Notes: generated by a model not told the origin, from the letters alone. DNA of 64,000 nucleotides from Xiphias gladius (GCF_016859285.1 NC_053416.1:469501-533500); one strand, 5' to 3'. Positions 34,771 to 46,199 are shown, counted from the stretch's first letter. Numbers and translations: made by a program.

Positions 34771-37589
34771 CGCTCAGCCGCTGGCCTCCAAAAAACTCAG
34801 CAAGAAGCTCTACAAATGCGTCAAAAAGGGTAAAAAGACAGAGCAGACGGACGAGGGCGTCCGGTAGCTGCTCGTGGGATCCGACAAGTGCCGGTTTCCT
34901 CCAGTTTCTGCTGCTTTTAATGTTGAGAACGCCAAACTCTATCAATAAAGTTAGAGATTTTGACGATTTCTCGCGTGTCTGGCGACCTTACAATCGTTGT
35001 AGCTTAAGAAAATAGGTCTTGTAAGAATCCTTGGGGTCCTCTGATTAATTCGGCATCACTGTAGTGTGTATTTCTTAGACTCGGTCAGCCATTTTCTGAT
35101 GGGCTGCCTCCTCATTGTGTGAAAACTGTTTGGATCGGTGGTGCAGGTTTCTGCCTCCTTGCAGGCAACAGAGGGAAACAATATAAATCATCCATTATAA
35201 CTTTTTATCAGTCAGTGTATGAGCTTTAGAAGAAATCCAATGTGGGAATACCGATAAGGCTAAATTCCCTTTGCTGCTGACTTGTACGGTTTTGTTAAGT
35301 TTATAGTGTTTTTAATGGTAAGAATTCCAAACGTGGTTGAAAAAAACTCTAGATTTCACCTTCTCGTGCTTGTCAGTGGATGTTTTGAGCTGTGAAGGTC
35401 AAAAAATTAGATCTTATAAGAATCGTTGGACTCCTCTGATTCATTCGGCACTCATCGCTTCATGGACATGTCCAGTTTGAAAAAGGTTTGTCGTTTTTCT
35501 TTGGGGATCAGGTTTCGGCTTTGTTCAGGCAGCAGAAGGAAATATTAAAAAATGATCTGAATCAGGTTTCATTAGTCAGAGTTTGAGCTTTAGAAACAAA
35601 CAGATGTGAGGCGGAGGTTGTTTTTCTTTTGAGATTGAATTCATTGTGCTGCGGATCTGTGCCAGTTTTCTTCAGTTTCAGGTGTTTTTAGAGAGAGAAT
35701 GCCAAATTCGGTTAAAAAAAACTCACGGTTTAGAAAATATAAGCGCTGTTGGTTGTGAAATTAGATCCTGTGTAAATCATCGTGCTCTCTTGGTAGTTCA
35801 GTATACATCCCATCATAGAATCTCTATTTTTAGAATTGGCTTTCTGGGGGAAACTCTTTGCATTACCCTGTTTTTTGCCTTGTGCAGAGGAAAATATAAA
35901 ACGTGATACCGTACCTTGCCTTATCAATCGGTGTTGAAGCTTAATGAACCAGAGGAGGCACGATTCCTGTTCAGATTAAGTTAATTTTGCTGCTAGACTT
36001 TTAGCATTTAGGCAAATTTGCAGAGATCTGAAATTTGTTGAATTAAAAACCACCGATTTCAGGTTGTGGTCTGGATCAGGGTCTTCATGGTGTTTTCTGT
36101 GATTCCAGCTGCCAAAATCAAGAACATCCGACGAGGAGTGAAAGAAGTTCAGAAGTTCATCAACAAGGGAGAGAGAGGGTGAGTCGGCGGCCATGTTTTT
36201 ACTGCTTCGCGTCACTTTAAAGGGCCCCTCCGTCCCTTCGTGACTGCAGGCGTTGCTGTTTTCCTGCTGATGTAAACAAACCTCCTACAGCTTCACAGAA
36301 CATTAGTAGCACAGATTTAGTTTTGTGAATTCGCCTGAGGTTGTTATCTGATGTGTGACTCTGCAGTATCGTGGTGTTGGCCGGCGACACGCTGCCCATC
36401 GACGTCTACTGCCACCTGCCGATCATGTGCGAGGACAGAAACATGCCGTACGCCTACATCCCCTCCAAACTGGTGAGTCCAGCGCCGCCGTCGGGACAGA
36501 GCTAAAGCTAAAGTCACTGACGAGGACGGAGACCTGTCAGGTGGTCTGGGACTGTCTCCAGAGTCCGGACCTGACGATACAGTCCCAGGCCACCTGACAG
36601 GTCCGGACTCTGGAGACCGTGAGCGGACCAGTCCCAGACCACCTGACAGGTCCAGAATCTGGAGACAGTCCCAGACCACCTGACAGGTCTCAGACACAGA
36701 CCACCTGACAAGTCCGGACGGCTCAGAACGGAGCAGCTGATCAGAAATTAATGGTTCATTTTATAAACCAACTGGAGATTTTAAAATCAGCTCTTTGACA
36801 AACAGAAGCCAGTGTAAAGATCTGAGATCTACACTGATGTGGGTTCTCCTGGTCTTCTTGAGGCAGCTGCCTGATCTGAGACCTGTCCAGACAGCATTAC
36901 CGGGCTGGAGCCTACTGAGCATAAAAACACAGACATGTTTTTTTTTGTTTTGTTTTTTTTGTCCTGGTTTGTGGTCTTGAGCCTCAGCGACTGAAGCTGA
37001 TCCAGAGCTGCTACGTGTCTTATTTTCAGAATGAGCTGTTTGCTGCACATGTTGTTGTTCAGCATTTATGACGGAAAATAGTTTTATACAGTTCAGTTCC
37101 GTGTTGACGAGACTCTGAGCCTCAGTAATTTCAGCGAAATCAATCCAGATGTGTAATGATGAAAAAAGCTGATGTTAACGGACATGTTCCTCCTGTTGCT
37201 CTGTATCTGCTTCCATTCAGTCAAACCGTCCCATTAGAAGCTGCTGAATCAGCTGTGATCGGCTCCTGTTCTCAGTGTAGCCGTGGACGTTCAGACAACG
37301 TTCACTGGGTCACTGCGATACTGAGGGAAACTTAAAAACAGGAAGATTCTGAATGAAGTTCTGCAGCCTCTTTCTCCTCCGGTTTCTACGTGGATTTCTG
37401 GAGCTTCTTAAAACGTTTGTTTTATCTGTGAGTTTTCATTTTCCTTTCCTCGTCTCTGTTCAGGATCTGGGTTCGTCTGCAGGATCCAAGAGGCCGACTT
37501 GTGTGATCCTGATCAAACCTCATGAGGAGTATCAGGACGCCTACGACGAGTGTGTGGAGGAGGTGTCCAACCTGCCCAAGCCGCTCTGA
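34664..37589 (+). CDS. nhp2: NHP2, H/ACA ribonucleoprotein core protein
   Basis: Four exons join in phase: 34664-34829, 36109-36178, 36367-36472 and 37464-37589, giving 155 residues (human protein 153, from memory). NHP2 is an L7Ae-type RNA-binding protein. With dyskerin, NOP10 and GAR1 it forms the H/ACA snoRNP that pseudouridylates rRNA and snRNA in nucleoli and Cajal bodies, and it is part of telomerase. The sequence shows IAQPLASKKLSKKLYKCVKK, then IRRGVKEVQKFINKGERG (the RNA-contact region), VVLAGDTLPIDVYCHLP, MCEDRNMPYAYIPSK-like and RPTCVILIKPHEEYQDAYDE. The N-terminal 30 residues are acidic and poorly conserved, as in relatives. Intron 1 is 1,279 bp and holds a threefold repeat; intron 3 holds a minisatellite and a dispersed repeat. 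It looks intact. Confidence 0.97.
34880..36010 (+). repeat. Three diverged tandem copies of an about 380-bp unit in nhp2 intron 1
   Basis: The anchor words GAGAACGCCAAACTC (about 34925), AAGAATTCCAAACGTGGTTG (about 35321) and GAGAATGCCAAATTCGGTT (about 35695) lie about 395 and 375 bp apart. Each is preceded by a related CAGTTT-CTGTTTTTA stretch. The first two are followed by TTAGATCTTATAAGAATCG-like and CTCTGATTCATTCGGCA-like words. A fourth, partial start (TTTTGCTGCTAGAC) lies near 35985. The first unit begins right after the exon 1 frame. The copies are strongly diverged. Confidence 0.65.
34944..34949 (+). terminator. nhp2: Intronic AATAAA in nhp2 intron 1
   Basis: If exon 1 is not spliced, its frame runs to a TAG at 34865-34867 (67 residues). 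This AATAAA follows 77 bp later, so a short polyadenylated transcript is possible. Confidence 0.3.
36525..36720. repeat. Inverted plus tandem minisatellite in nhp2 intron 3
   Basis: The segment 36530-36573 (GACCTGTCAGGTGGTCTGGG onward) is the near-exact reverse complement of the following units (GTCCCAGACCACCTGACAGG, then TCCGGACTCTGGAGAC). The latter repeat about three times with a period of about 37 bp up to 36715. It can fold into a long hairpin in RNA or a cruciform in DNA. Confidence 0.9.
37196..37415 (+). repeat. Unnamed dispersed repeat, copy 2 of 3 (in nhp2 intron 3)
   Basis: It shares CTGTATCTGCTTCCATTCAG, GCCGTGGACGTTCAGACAAC and AAGATTCTGAATGAAGTTCT with the copies at 12020 and 57090. 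The 3' half of the unit is missing here: similarity stops at GGATTTCTGGAGCTT. Confidence 0.8.
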
Positions 37590-37638
37590 GACGCATCGTC
37601 CAATCGGGGAGCAGCTCTGAGGTCACCGCCGTCATCTA

Positions 37639-37644
37639 AATAAA
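37639..37644 (+). terminator. nhp2: Poly(A) signal AATAAA, nhp2
   Basis: It lies 50 bp after the nhp2 stop codon and is the first AATAAA downstream. Confidence 0.85.
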
Positions 37645-37774
37645 CCCCCAGTTTAAAGGAGCAGTCGGGCATTTTAGGAAATCCTCTTGTTTCTCGTCAG
37701 AAGCTCCGTCACCTTTCAACATTTCTGTTCCTACGTCAGATGAATAAACAACATCCCACGTGTCGCTCAGCGGG

Positions 37775-37862
37775 TGGAGGGTGGAGTTTTCCTCCTTTGA
37801 TGGAGCTAGGCTAACAGTTTCCCTCTACTTCCAGTCTTTGTGCTAAGCTAGGCTATATTTCT
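37775..37862 (+). repeat. GCTAAGCTA-type fish repeat, copy B
   Basis: It contains GGAGCTAGGCTAACAGTTTC and CTTTGTGCTAAGCTAGGCTA and is the counterpart of the copy at 28675-28765. Confidence 0.7.
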
Positions 37863-38396
37863 TTTCAACCAAACACATGAAATAATAGTAATAACGTCAA
37901 TGGTATTTCAGTAAAATTAGCAGTGGCGTTGCAGTGGCTTTGTTGTGCAGGTGACGGCCGAGGAACCGATGAGACTGATAAAGTTTGTCCTGCTCAGTGG
38001 ACGACGGCAGCAGGAAACAGCGAGACAGGTGAGAACAGCAGGTTCTCGCTTTAGTTCCCTTTTCTCTTTTAAGACGTCATAAAAAAAATCTCCACACTGA
38101 CGAAGAGTTTGATCATTTTTCACAGTTTGTTTTTGTGCGACTGTAATTTGATTCATTTAAAAAAATGTTTGTGATGGATTTTTACGTTTCTGCTGTTAAA
38201 TATGTTTAGTTTTAATTAAATATAAAGCGACTCTGTATCAGCCGAGGCTCCTCATAAATATTTGTTAAAAGTTGTAAATTCTAACTTTGCGACGCATATT
38301 TTTTAACTAAAATAAACGTGAACTGAAATCGTGTCTTTAAAACTCTTCGTTGGCTTTGAATGAAAACATCGTCTCATTTTACGTCACATGGTTTCT

Positions 38397-38450
38397 GTGT
38401 GATCCTGATCAAACCTCATGAGGAGTATCAGGACCACTACGACGAGTGTG
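38397..38450 (+). pseudogene. nhp2: Duplicated scrap of nhp2 exon 4
   Basis: These 54 bases repeat nhp2 37501-37554 with two adjacent-codon changes: GAC GCC TAC in the gene is GAC CAC TAC here. They encode VILIKPHEEYQD and YDEC in one frame, then diverge into CTCCGCGG and a TGA. The copy lies about 800 bp after the nhp2 stop. It has no start or splice context that would make it functional. The high identity suggests a recent local duplication or gene conversion. Confidence 0.9.
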
Positions 38451-38614
38451 CTCCGCGGTGATACACTGCAAGGTTTATCAGAAGTCCCTTTTAAATTTGA
38501 AGAATTAAAGAAAGCTGAATCCATCCAGCCTCCGCTACTGACGCAGTGTCACACAGTTCAATGGCAAAAGGTCTTTTTCTATACAGCTGTGTTGTTTAAT
38601 CTGTCAAATATCAA

Positions 38615-39060
38615 GTAAATGTAAAGGAGTAGAAGTATAAGTACACGTAGCTCAAGATTGTAGTTAGGTACAGTACTCGAGTAGATGTACTTAGTTACTT
38701 TCCACCCATGTCTAGTTTATAGTTCAGTTTCTATACTCAGACATTATTTTATCCAGCTGATGATATCGTTAAGGACTTTGATTATATTTCTCACCCAGCG
38801 TTGGAAGAAATACTCAGGTGTAAGAAAATTAGAATAACTTAATAAAAGTCTTGTTTCAATCTATGATAATACATCAACATTTATATGTTGTATTATTAAT
38901 ATGAATCTGCAAAGCGACTGAAGTTATAATGTAAATGTAGTCAAGTAGAAAGTACAAATTTTCCCCTCTGAAATGTAGAGTGGAAGTAAAGTACAAGTAC
39001 AGTTACAGTTACAGTTGTGCCTAAGTTGAGTACGTGAGTGAATGTAGGTAGTTACTCTTT
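38615..39060. repeat. AAGTACTC/AAGTAAAAGTA dispersed family
   Basis: It includes CTCGAGTAGATGTACTTAG, GAAGAAATACTCAGGTGTAA and CTGAAATGTAGAGTGG. It belongs to the same family as 10850-11150. Confidence 0.6.
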
Positions 39061-39212
39061 ACCTGTATCTTCCTTTGTATAACCTGACAGAAATGTTTTG
39101 TAGGTAGATTCAGATGATCCTGGTGCAGTCTGCTGCTGTTTGATGTTTCAGCCACACGGGGGCAGTACTGCATCACTGAGGTTCACTCTTTTCTAAACCA
39201 GAGCGTGGGGGG

Positions 39213-39213
<1 letters not shown>

Positions 39214-39298
<85 letters not shown>
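39214..39298 (+). repeat. GT microsatellite
   Basis: An uninterrupted (GT)n of about 85 bp, followed by a T-run at 39356-39372. Confidence 0.97.
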
Positions 39299-39300
<2 letters not shown>

Positions 39301-39429
39301 TTCATTTTATTCATTTTAAAATCTCTCGTCTAAAATCCTCAGTTTCTGGCATCTGTTTTTTTTTTTTTTTTTCATCTTTGTCAAGTGCATCGTGCTGCAT
39401 CTTCTTGTATGTTATATGAATGAGTCTTA

Positions 39430-40400
39430 TTTGTAAGGGGGGTTAGTATTGTGTAACAAAGTGCAGTAAAATACTCCGTTTCAAGTAAAAGTCTTGCATT
39501 TAACATTTTAGTCATTTTACTGTTTTTGAGCAGCTTCGCTTCATGACAACACAAAACTAGATCTACAGGATATTTTCACATCGACGTGATGAAGCACTTC
39601 GATCATTTTTGGATTTAATTGACTGGATGAGTCGGTCCAAACGACACTGGTCTGGTTATTTTATATAGTTTGGGTTTGAGACATCCTGACGCACTGTATA
39701 GCAATTTTATGTTAGAAAACTACAGTCAAAGAAGATTTTATGCAAATTATCCTCCCGCACTGATGCGTAAACGTGTAAGAGGCAGTTTGATGTTTAAAGG
39801 TATAAGAACTTTATATACAGTTGGTTTGTTAAATCTATAAAAATGCATTTTTTAATATTATTCTGCAAAGTGCTTTCAGCTTTCAGAAAACTGTAGTGCA
39901 GTAAAAAATTACAATATTTCCCTCTGAACTGTAGCGGAGGGATGTAGAAAGTACAAGTACCTAGAAATTGTAAGTACAGTACTTGAGTACATGTACTTTC
40001 TTTTCAAACAGTGGGGGTTAATATCAGGGGTTTTTAAAGGATTCGTGGAGGTTCTGTCACAGAAACGACTTGCGCAGGGTCAAACCAACAAGAAAAGAGA
40101 GACTGATCATGTGACAGTTAAAGCATCTCACTTTATTTAAAGGTAAACGACATTTACCAAGTTCATCTTTTTATTGAATGTATCCATTTTAGTGTAAAAG
40201 GCATTTTTGAGCAAATGTTTAATAAACAGTGTATAACACACTATAATGTTACTTTCCTGCATATGAACATTTTTAAACGTTTTTAATGATTTTTAAAAGG
40301 GCACTGCTGTATAATGAGTACTTTTAAGTACAGTTTGATGTAAATACTTTCACTTGTAACAGAGTATTTCTACACTGTGGTATCGCTACTTTGACTTGAG
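39430..40400. repeat. Nested AAGTAC/AAGTAAAAGTC repeat copies
   Basis: At least two partial copies of the family (about 39460-40010 and 40310-40400) show TTCAAGTAAAAGTCTTGCAT, TATTTCCCTCTGAACTGTAG and GTACTTGAGTACATGTACT. No host exon was seen. Confidence 0.55.
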
Positions 40401-40404
40401 TGAA

Positions 40405-40595
40405 AGATTCCAGCTGTGTTTTACCGTGTTGTCGTTCATCGTCTGTTCATCCAGCAGCCTCCGCTGACGAGTGTCCGCAGGAGGAGTTAGAGCCGGTAAC
40501 AAAGACGTTAGGAAACACTGGGATCTGGTCACAGCTGCGTCAGAGTCTGTTAGAAACCAGTTATTACGTCTTAATGTACCAATTATACAGATAAA
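40405..40595 (+). repeat. Dispersed repeat pair, copy B
   Basis: The partner of 26550-26745: TGTGTTTTACCGTGTTGTCG, GGAGTTAGAGCCGGTAACAA and GATCTGGTCACAGCTGCGTC in the same order and orientation. Confidence 0.8.
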
Positions 40596-40849
40596 TAAAC
40601 CGGTTATTACGTCTTTATATAGGATTATACGTGTTTAACCTCAACGACACTATTAACGTTTATTGTTTACTGTTAATTCAGTGATTTTAAAACCTGTTTA
40701 AAAAAAATCATTTCTGGTGTGTGTGTGTGTGTGTGTGTGGCTGGTGTTTATCCTGTCAACACTCCACCTGTTGCAAACCTCCCTCCTCCTCATCCTATGA
40801 TTGTCCACGAGGGATCACAGAACTCTTTAGTGTCCAGGGCTTTTTGAAT

Positions 40850-43590
40850 CCAATGAGGTTCTCAAAGCAGTCCTTGAGGTGGTTCCGGGAGACTGGGGAA
40901 GTATGAGGTCTCTTTGAGGAATCCAGTGCTCCTTGAGAGTTTCCAGGGCCTTTTACAAAACTTACAGAACTTGTGGGGGCTTCAGGGTCCTTAAAGGGGT
41001 CCCAGGAGTCCTTGAGGTGGTCTGACAAGCCTTCAGCAGTCCTTAAGGAGGAACAAGGAGTCCATGAGAGGATCTCAGGGCTTCCTAAGAGCATTAAGAG
41101 TTCTGTAAGAGGGTTTGAAGCTCCTTCAGTTTCCATTAAAGTCTTCCTAAAGTTCTTGTTTCCAGGAGTCTGAGGTTCTAGAGGGGCCTTTAAAAGGGGT
41201 CTTTGGGGGTGTAAGGGTTCCGGGGTTTCCAAGAGTTCTTTGGGAGGTTCCAATAATTTTTAAGAAGTTCCCAGTGTTTTTGGGTGGGTTTTGGGGTTCC
41301 ACTAAAGGGTTTCAGGAGTTCTTGGGTAAGTTGGGTCCTTAAAGATTTTTAAAGAACTCTTGAGGATGTTTCAGTTTTACTCGAGGGTTCTTTGTGGGTT
41401 TTCTTTACAGGAGTACGTAGTGAATTCTTGAATTTCCTGGGGATCTTCTTTGGGTGCACTTTTTAAAAACAAACCCTTTACTCAGCCCGGAGGTTTTTCT
41501 GCCCATGCTTCATGTCTGCCCCAGAGAGTCACCAGAAACACCCCTACAGATACCCCTGGTTCGTCCAGGTGCTGCACTAAATGTGAATCTAACAGTGACC
41601 ATGTGGGTGTGAATGAGGGCCCGGAGAGTCCAGGCATTTCAGTAGTCCTGGTGGTTCCTACAGGGGTTTCAGCGGTCACTTGAGAAGCTCGGGGGGGGCG
41701 TTGATATCTTGATACTAAATCTATATATGATCAGGTGTGAAACATGACAAAAGTGTGTTTACGAACTGTTGGAGCAGGTGCAGTGAAGGCTGAGCAGGAA
41801 TCCCTCAACCCGAGGTCATAAAAAGAGGAAGAAACGGGAGGTTTTCCTAACAGGTTTCTGCTGATCGTGGATTCCTCCTCCTCCTCCTCTGTCTGTACTG
41901 TAAACCTGTTCAGACTCGTATTAATCTGTCTCCTCTGTGATGTTCATAAACTCCTGTCAACACTGAGCCTGAGGCAACAGAAACTTTCCACAGACAGACA
42001 GGGAGAGCGTAGAAAGTGCAGGAAAGATCCAGGGAGGGGGGTGGGGGGGTTTTGGAGAATTTTTAGTTGTGCTTCAGGTGGTTTGGTGGAACTTATTTTT
42101 TCAGTGTTCTTTCATTTCATACTTTCAGGCTCAGTGAACGATTTTCATCAGTCCTTTACAAGGCTTTAGAGTTACTTGAGGGAGACTTTTGAGGGTTTCT
42201 TTTTGGGATTTCAGGTCTCCCTTACATGGCTTCAACATTGCTTTTAGACAGTTTCAGGGTTCCTTGAGGGGTTTCCAAAACTCTTTCATGGAGTTTAAGG
42301 GGTACATAAGGGGTTCCATGGGTACTTTACAATGTTAGAACGTTATTTCAGGGGGTTTTAAGGTTTCAAGAGTACCTGAGGGGAAAGAGGTTAGGCCATA
42401 CAGCGGATCCAGGTGTATTTTAAATATATTTAGCTTTCCTGTAAGATTCTGTAGGACTTCTTGAAAGGATTTTGTGGGTCACAGATGAGGTTTTAGAGAA
42501 CCTAGATTCTAGATGTCTTTCAGGGCTTTAAAAGGTTCCACTAGTTTTTGGGGTTTGGTTCCAGCAGTGTTTTAGGCATTCTCAGTGTTATTGGGCATGT
42601 TTTCCGTCTTTCTACAAGTTCTTGCAGCAGTAGAAGAGATTCTATTTGCAAAGTTTCCGTGCATCCCTAAACAAGTTTTAGGAGGTATCAAGTGGCTTTA
42701 AAGTGGTTCTAGGGGTCCCTTGAAGGGATATAATTGTTCTTATCCAGGGCCTCTTGTCACGTATGTCGTTACGGGTGTCTCACTGTCATGGGGGAGAATT
42801 TCAGGATTCTTATAGGAGGCTCCAGCAGTCTTTGAGGGGGTCTCTTAGCAGAGTTTCAGGAAGTGCCAGGGGTCTTTCGGTGGTTTCATGAAGCTTCAGA
42901 TACCCTTAAGGAGGCATAAGGGTCATTAAAAAGGTTCCATGGTCCTCGAAGAGGTTTTAGGAGCATCTGAGATCGTTTCAAGCATCTTTTTAGATGTTTC
43001 AACAGTCCTGGAAGAATCTTCAGGGTTCCGAAGAGGCTGTACAGGGTTTCATGGGTCTTTAAAGGGGATCTAGGGGTCCCAAACAGGGTGTAAGGTAAGG
43101 TTCCAGTAAGGGTTATGGGACTCTTTGAAATAATCCACACAGTCTTTAAGGAGGTGTCAGTGTCTCAGGGATCCAGGGGTCCCTGGGTGGTGTCAGGTGG
43201 TCATTCAAGAAAAAGTTTGAGGAGATCTTTAATTTTCTGTTAAGTTGTAGCTGCCCAGGAAGATACTGCAGAGTTCCTTGAAAGGGCTCTGTGGGTCCCT
43301 GTTCTAGATTGTCAGGGTCCTCTGTGTTTTCAGAGGTCTTTAAAGGGGTTACAACCCTGACCAGGTTCTTTTAAGGAATTTCTTGTGGTGGTTCTGTCAG
43401 TCTAAGAACTTCTCAGCATTACTGGAGGTAGGTTTCAGGGAATTCCAGGGGTCCTTGAGGGAGTGTCGGGGAGTTTCAGATGTACTTGAGGTGCTATGAG
43501 GTCTTTGAAGAGGTTCTAGGAGACCTTGCAGTGTTTTCAGGTATTTTTTGATAAGTGTTAGCAGTCCTTGAAATGGTTCTATGGGCACTA
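40850..43590. repeat. Decayed minisatellite, about 40-45 bp period
   Basis: Over about 2.7 kb the words GGGTTCC, CAGGAGTCCTTGAGG, GTTTCAGGG and TTTAAAGGGG recur at roughly 40-45 bp spacing with heavy divergence. Minus-strand frames read as loose LKDPWNSLK, LKDSWDPFK and LQGLLEPLQ repeats, interrupted by stops. A less repetitive stretch lies at 41690-42180. No start, splice or poly(A) context supports a gene. Confidence 0.7.
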
Positions 43591-44934
43591 AAAAGGAGAC
43601 GCAAGTGGTTTTAGTTGTCTTCGTGTCCTAATGTGTCTGTATGACGTTTTTGCAAGATTCAAAACAATCTGATTTTTATTTTATCAAAACTCAGTAACAG
43701 GTGAGTTTCTCTGAGCAGACCTCTTTTCTGCGTAGAGGAAGTTCCAGGTGAGCTGTTGTGATAGTCTCACCTGACGGGACACACAGAGACGTCTCAGCAA
43801 AAGGGACGCTGATTGTTGGGGGTTGAACTGGATCAGATTTGGTTTCTCTTCAACGGATGAGACGGGAAACATACGGGTTGTCTTCATTAAAGCTGTCAGG
43901 ATACCAGCATGACGAGCCGACCCCCAGCTCACCCCTAACACACACACACACACACAGTCGTGTTTCCATCACTTCAGAGGACATTACTTGGCTGCTGACT
44001 TACATTAATTTCCCGGAGATTTGCCATAACTGTAACCTTAAACCAAATCTTCACCCTAAAGTGTTATAATTTACGTGTTGACTAACTGTGAGTAAGTCCC
44101 CACAATGTGACTGTGTAAACACACACAGCATCTACCCTGTAAAAACATCCATCTTCACCTGTCATCCTGCTTTTAAAGTTTCGTGTTTGTAATCCGGAAA
44201 CAATTTGGGCCGATAAGCCCATATATTCCTGGTTTCCTGGTTTCCGGGTCAGTTTCTCATGTTTGAAGCAGTTTTCTAGAAATTAATTTTTTATCCCTCA
44301 TCAGAGGAAGAAAACAACATGACGTCCAGAAAATTCCTAGAAGAAGCTGATTTATACTGGAAACAGGTGAAATAACGTCCTCCCGTTGGCTGTTTATTTA
44401 ACACTTGTTTTAAGGTTTATTAGTCTTCTCCGTCTCAGGTGTGTTTTCTGCTGCGGGCCTCACCGCGCACACACTCTGCCTGTGTGTGTGTGACGTTATG
44501 CAAATGTTAGGCGGCTCGCCGTGGGCCTGGCAGTTAGCGGGCCGACCACACACACTGCGGCGCTCTGCCAGCAGCTCTTTCAGCCCTGCCTGCTGACGTG
44601 CCCCTGAGCAAGACGCCTCAGAGGAGCAGCGTCTGGTCTGAAACTGACACGTCTGGTTCTCGGGGGATCGCATTCGTGGTAACGACTCTAAAGCAGCTTA
44701 TGCTCAGTGCTCGTTCCTCAGTGCATCCGGTGAGAACACAGGACAGTAGAACCAGTTCCTCTCATGTATCGGCATCATTCGAGTCTCGGAGGAAACCGTC
44801 GGGTTCTCTGAAACTGAAAGACCCGGCAGGTCATTTAAAAACACTTCCAGCTGCTCTGAAGATATTTCCAGAATCCTGTTCTGAACATCTGGTTTTTAAC
44901 CAGTTTCTGAAGTTGCGACTCTGTTTCCTATCAC
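43591..44934. other. No gene seen; CA-associated dispersed repeat
   Basis: The segment 43935-44130 (a CA tract, then GACATTACTTGGCTGCTGAC, AACCTTAAACCAAATCTTCA and AAGTCCCCACAATGTGACTG) is the fish family often found beside CA tracts. The rest shows no exon. Confidence 0.5.
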
Positions 44935-45240
44935 AACCCCGTCTCCTACAAATTATGTTTCTATACGACCAAACTAAACCAGCAGACACGTTTTGTAGGA
45001 AACATCATCTCTGGCTGCTTTACCAGAGGCAGCAGAGTCTCCAGGAGGTGGTTGTGGCGGATGGACGACCGTGACACCGGAGACCGGGTCCCGTCTGTGG
45101 TTAAGGTTCAGGAAAGATGGTGGTTCTGGTTCGTTGTAGATGAACAGGTTGTGCCTGAAGTCGCCGTGAACTTTTTCTTATTAAACCAGACCAGGATCTT
45201 TCCTGAACCGGAACCGGGTGCTGTGAGAGTCTGACATTTT
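44935..45240 (+). repeat. Dispersed repeat, inverted partner of 13500-13805
   Basis: It carries CTCCTACAAATTATGTTTCT, AAACCAGCAGACACGTTTTG, CTCCAGGAGGTGGTTGTGGC and AGGTTCAGGAAAGATGGTGG. It ends near GGTGCTGTGAGAGTCTGACA. Confidence 0.75.
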
Positions 45241-45967
45241 ATTCACCAAACAATCATTTATTAAAGAAAATGATTATCAGATGTATCGATGATGAAGATG
45301 CTGGTTACATCCTGACAGTCCTCTGATGGAATAACACGACCGTACCAGAGGATTTCTGCCTGTTCGTGACTTTGCAACGTAAAAATTAAAGCAATTTGAT
45401 AAAACACAACTTTACAACGAATGAGCAACAAATTTAAACTGAAACAGTTCAGGTCCCGGAGCCCCTCTACAAGACCAGAATCACAACATGGAGCATGGAG
45501 GACCTGATACAGCTGATACTGTTTCTAACAAATCTGAATTAATTGAGTTATGTTGAACCAAGTGATGCGGGTCCGCGGCCCCTGGGGGTCCGGGGTCAGT
45601 GTTCAGGAACCGCCTCTCGGTCGACTTCCAGAAAGTTTTTTGTTTTGTCACATGAGGCGTTTGAAGCCACACAAACTGTTGTGTTGTTTTGAGTTTGAGG
45701 GAAACTGGATGAAGGTGGAAAAGTTCTTGTAGGGGCGGCCTGACGGGTACGAGACATGCTGAGACAGGACCGCTGCAACACACACACACACACACACACA
45801 CAGGTAGATGTAAACAGGACGTTATGACAGTTATGGTGGCAACCATGGTAAAAAATAATAAACTGTCCTGCAGTGACACAGTGGCACCCGATACACCTGG
45901 TCAACATGTTGTTGATAAACTCATTACTCCAATAAAACTGACGAGTCCGAATTCAGTGGTATTGTTT

Positions 45968-46199
45968 AGTTCTAGTTCAGTTTATTAGGAACACCCGGCC
46001 CAAACGAATCCAGTCTGATCCAACGGTCCTGAAACAATCCTCCTTGATGAGGGGTCTAGTGTTCAGTTTGTGTTGAATCTGTTTCGGAGACCTGATGATT
46101 CAGCGGTGAGTTCATTCTGGAGGCTGCAGTTTCTGGAGGTTTATTTCAGGACTGGCTTAGTTTTAGCCGGGCGTTCCTAATAAACTGGCAGCTGAGTGT
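45968..46199. mobile_element. MITE with TTTATTAGGAAC terminal repeats
   Basis: The left end CAGTTTATTAGGAACACCC and the right end GGGCGTTCCTAATAAACTGG are inverted repeats of each other. The interior (TTCAGTTTGTGTTGAATCTG, GGAGGCTGCAGTTTCTGGAG) matches a very common fish MITE as I remember it. It is about 230 bp with no coding capacity. Confidence 0.85.

Noticed and set aside
36182-36366. C/D-box snoRNA in nhp2 intron 2
   Set aside because: CTGATGT and CTGA words exist, but the boxes are weak and no terminal stem is visible.
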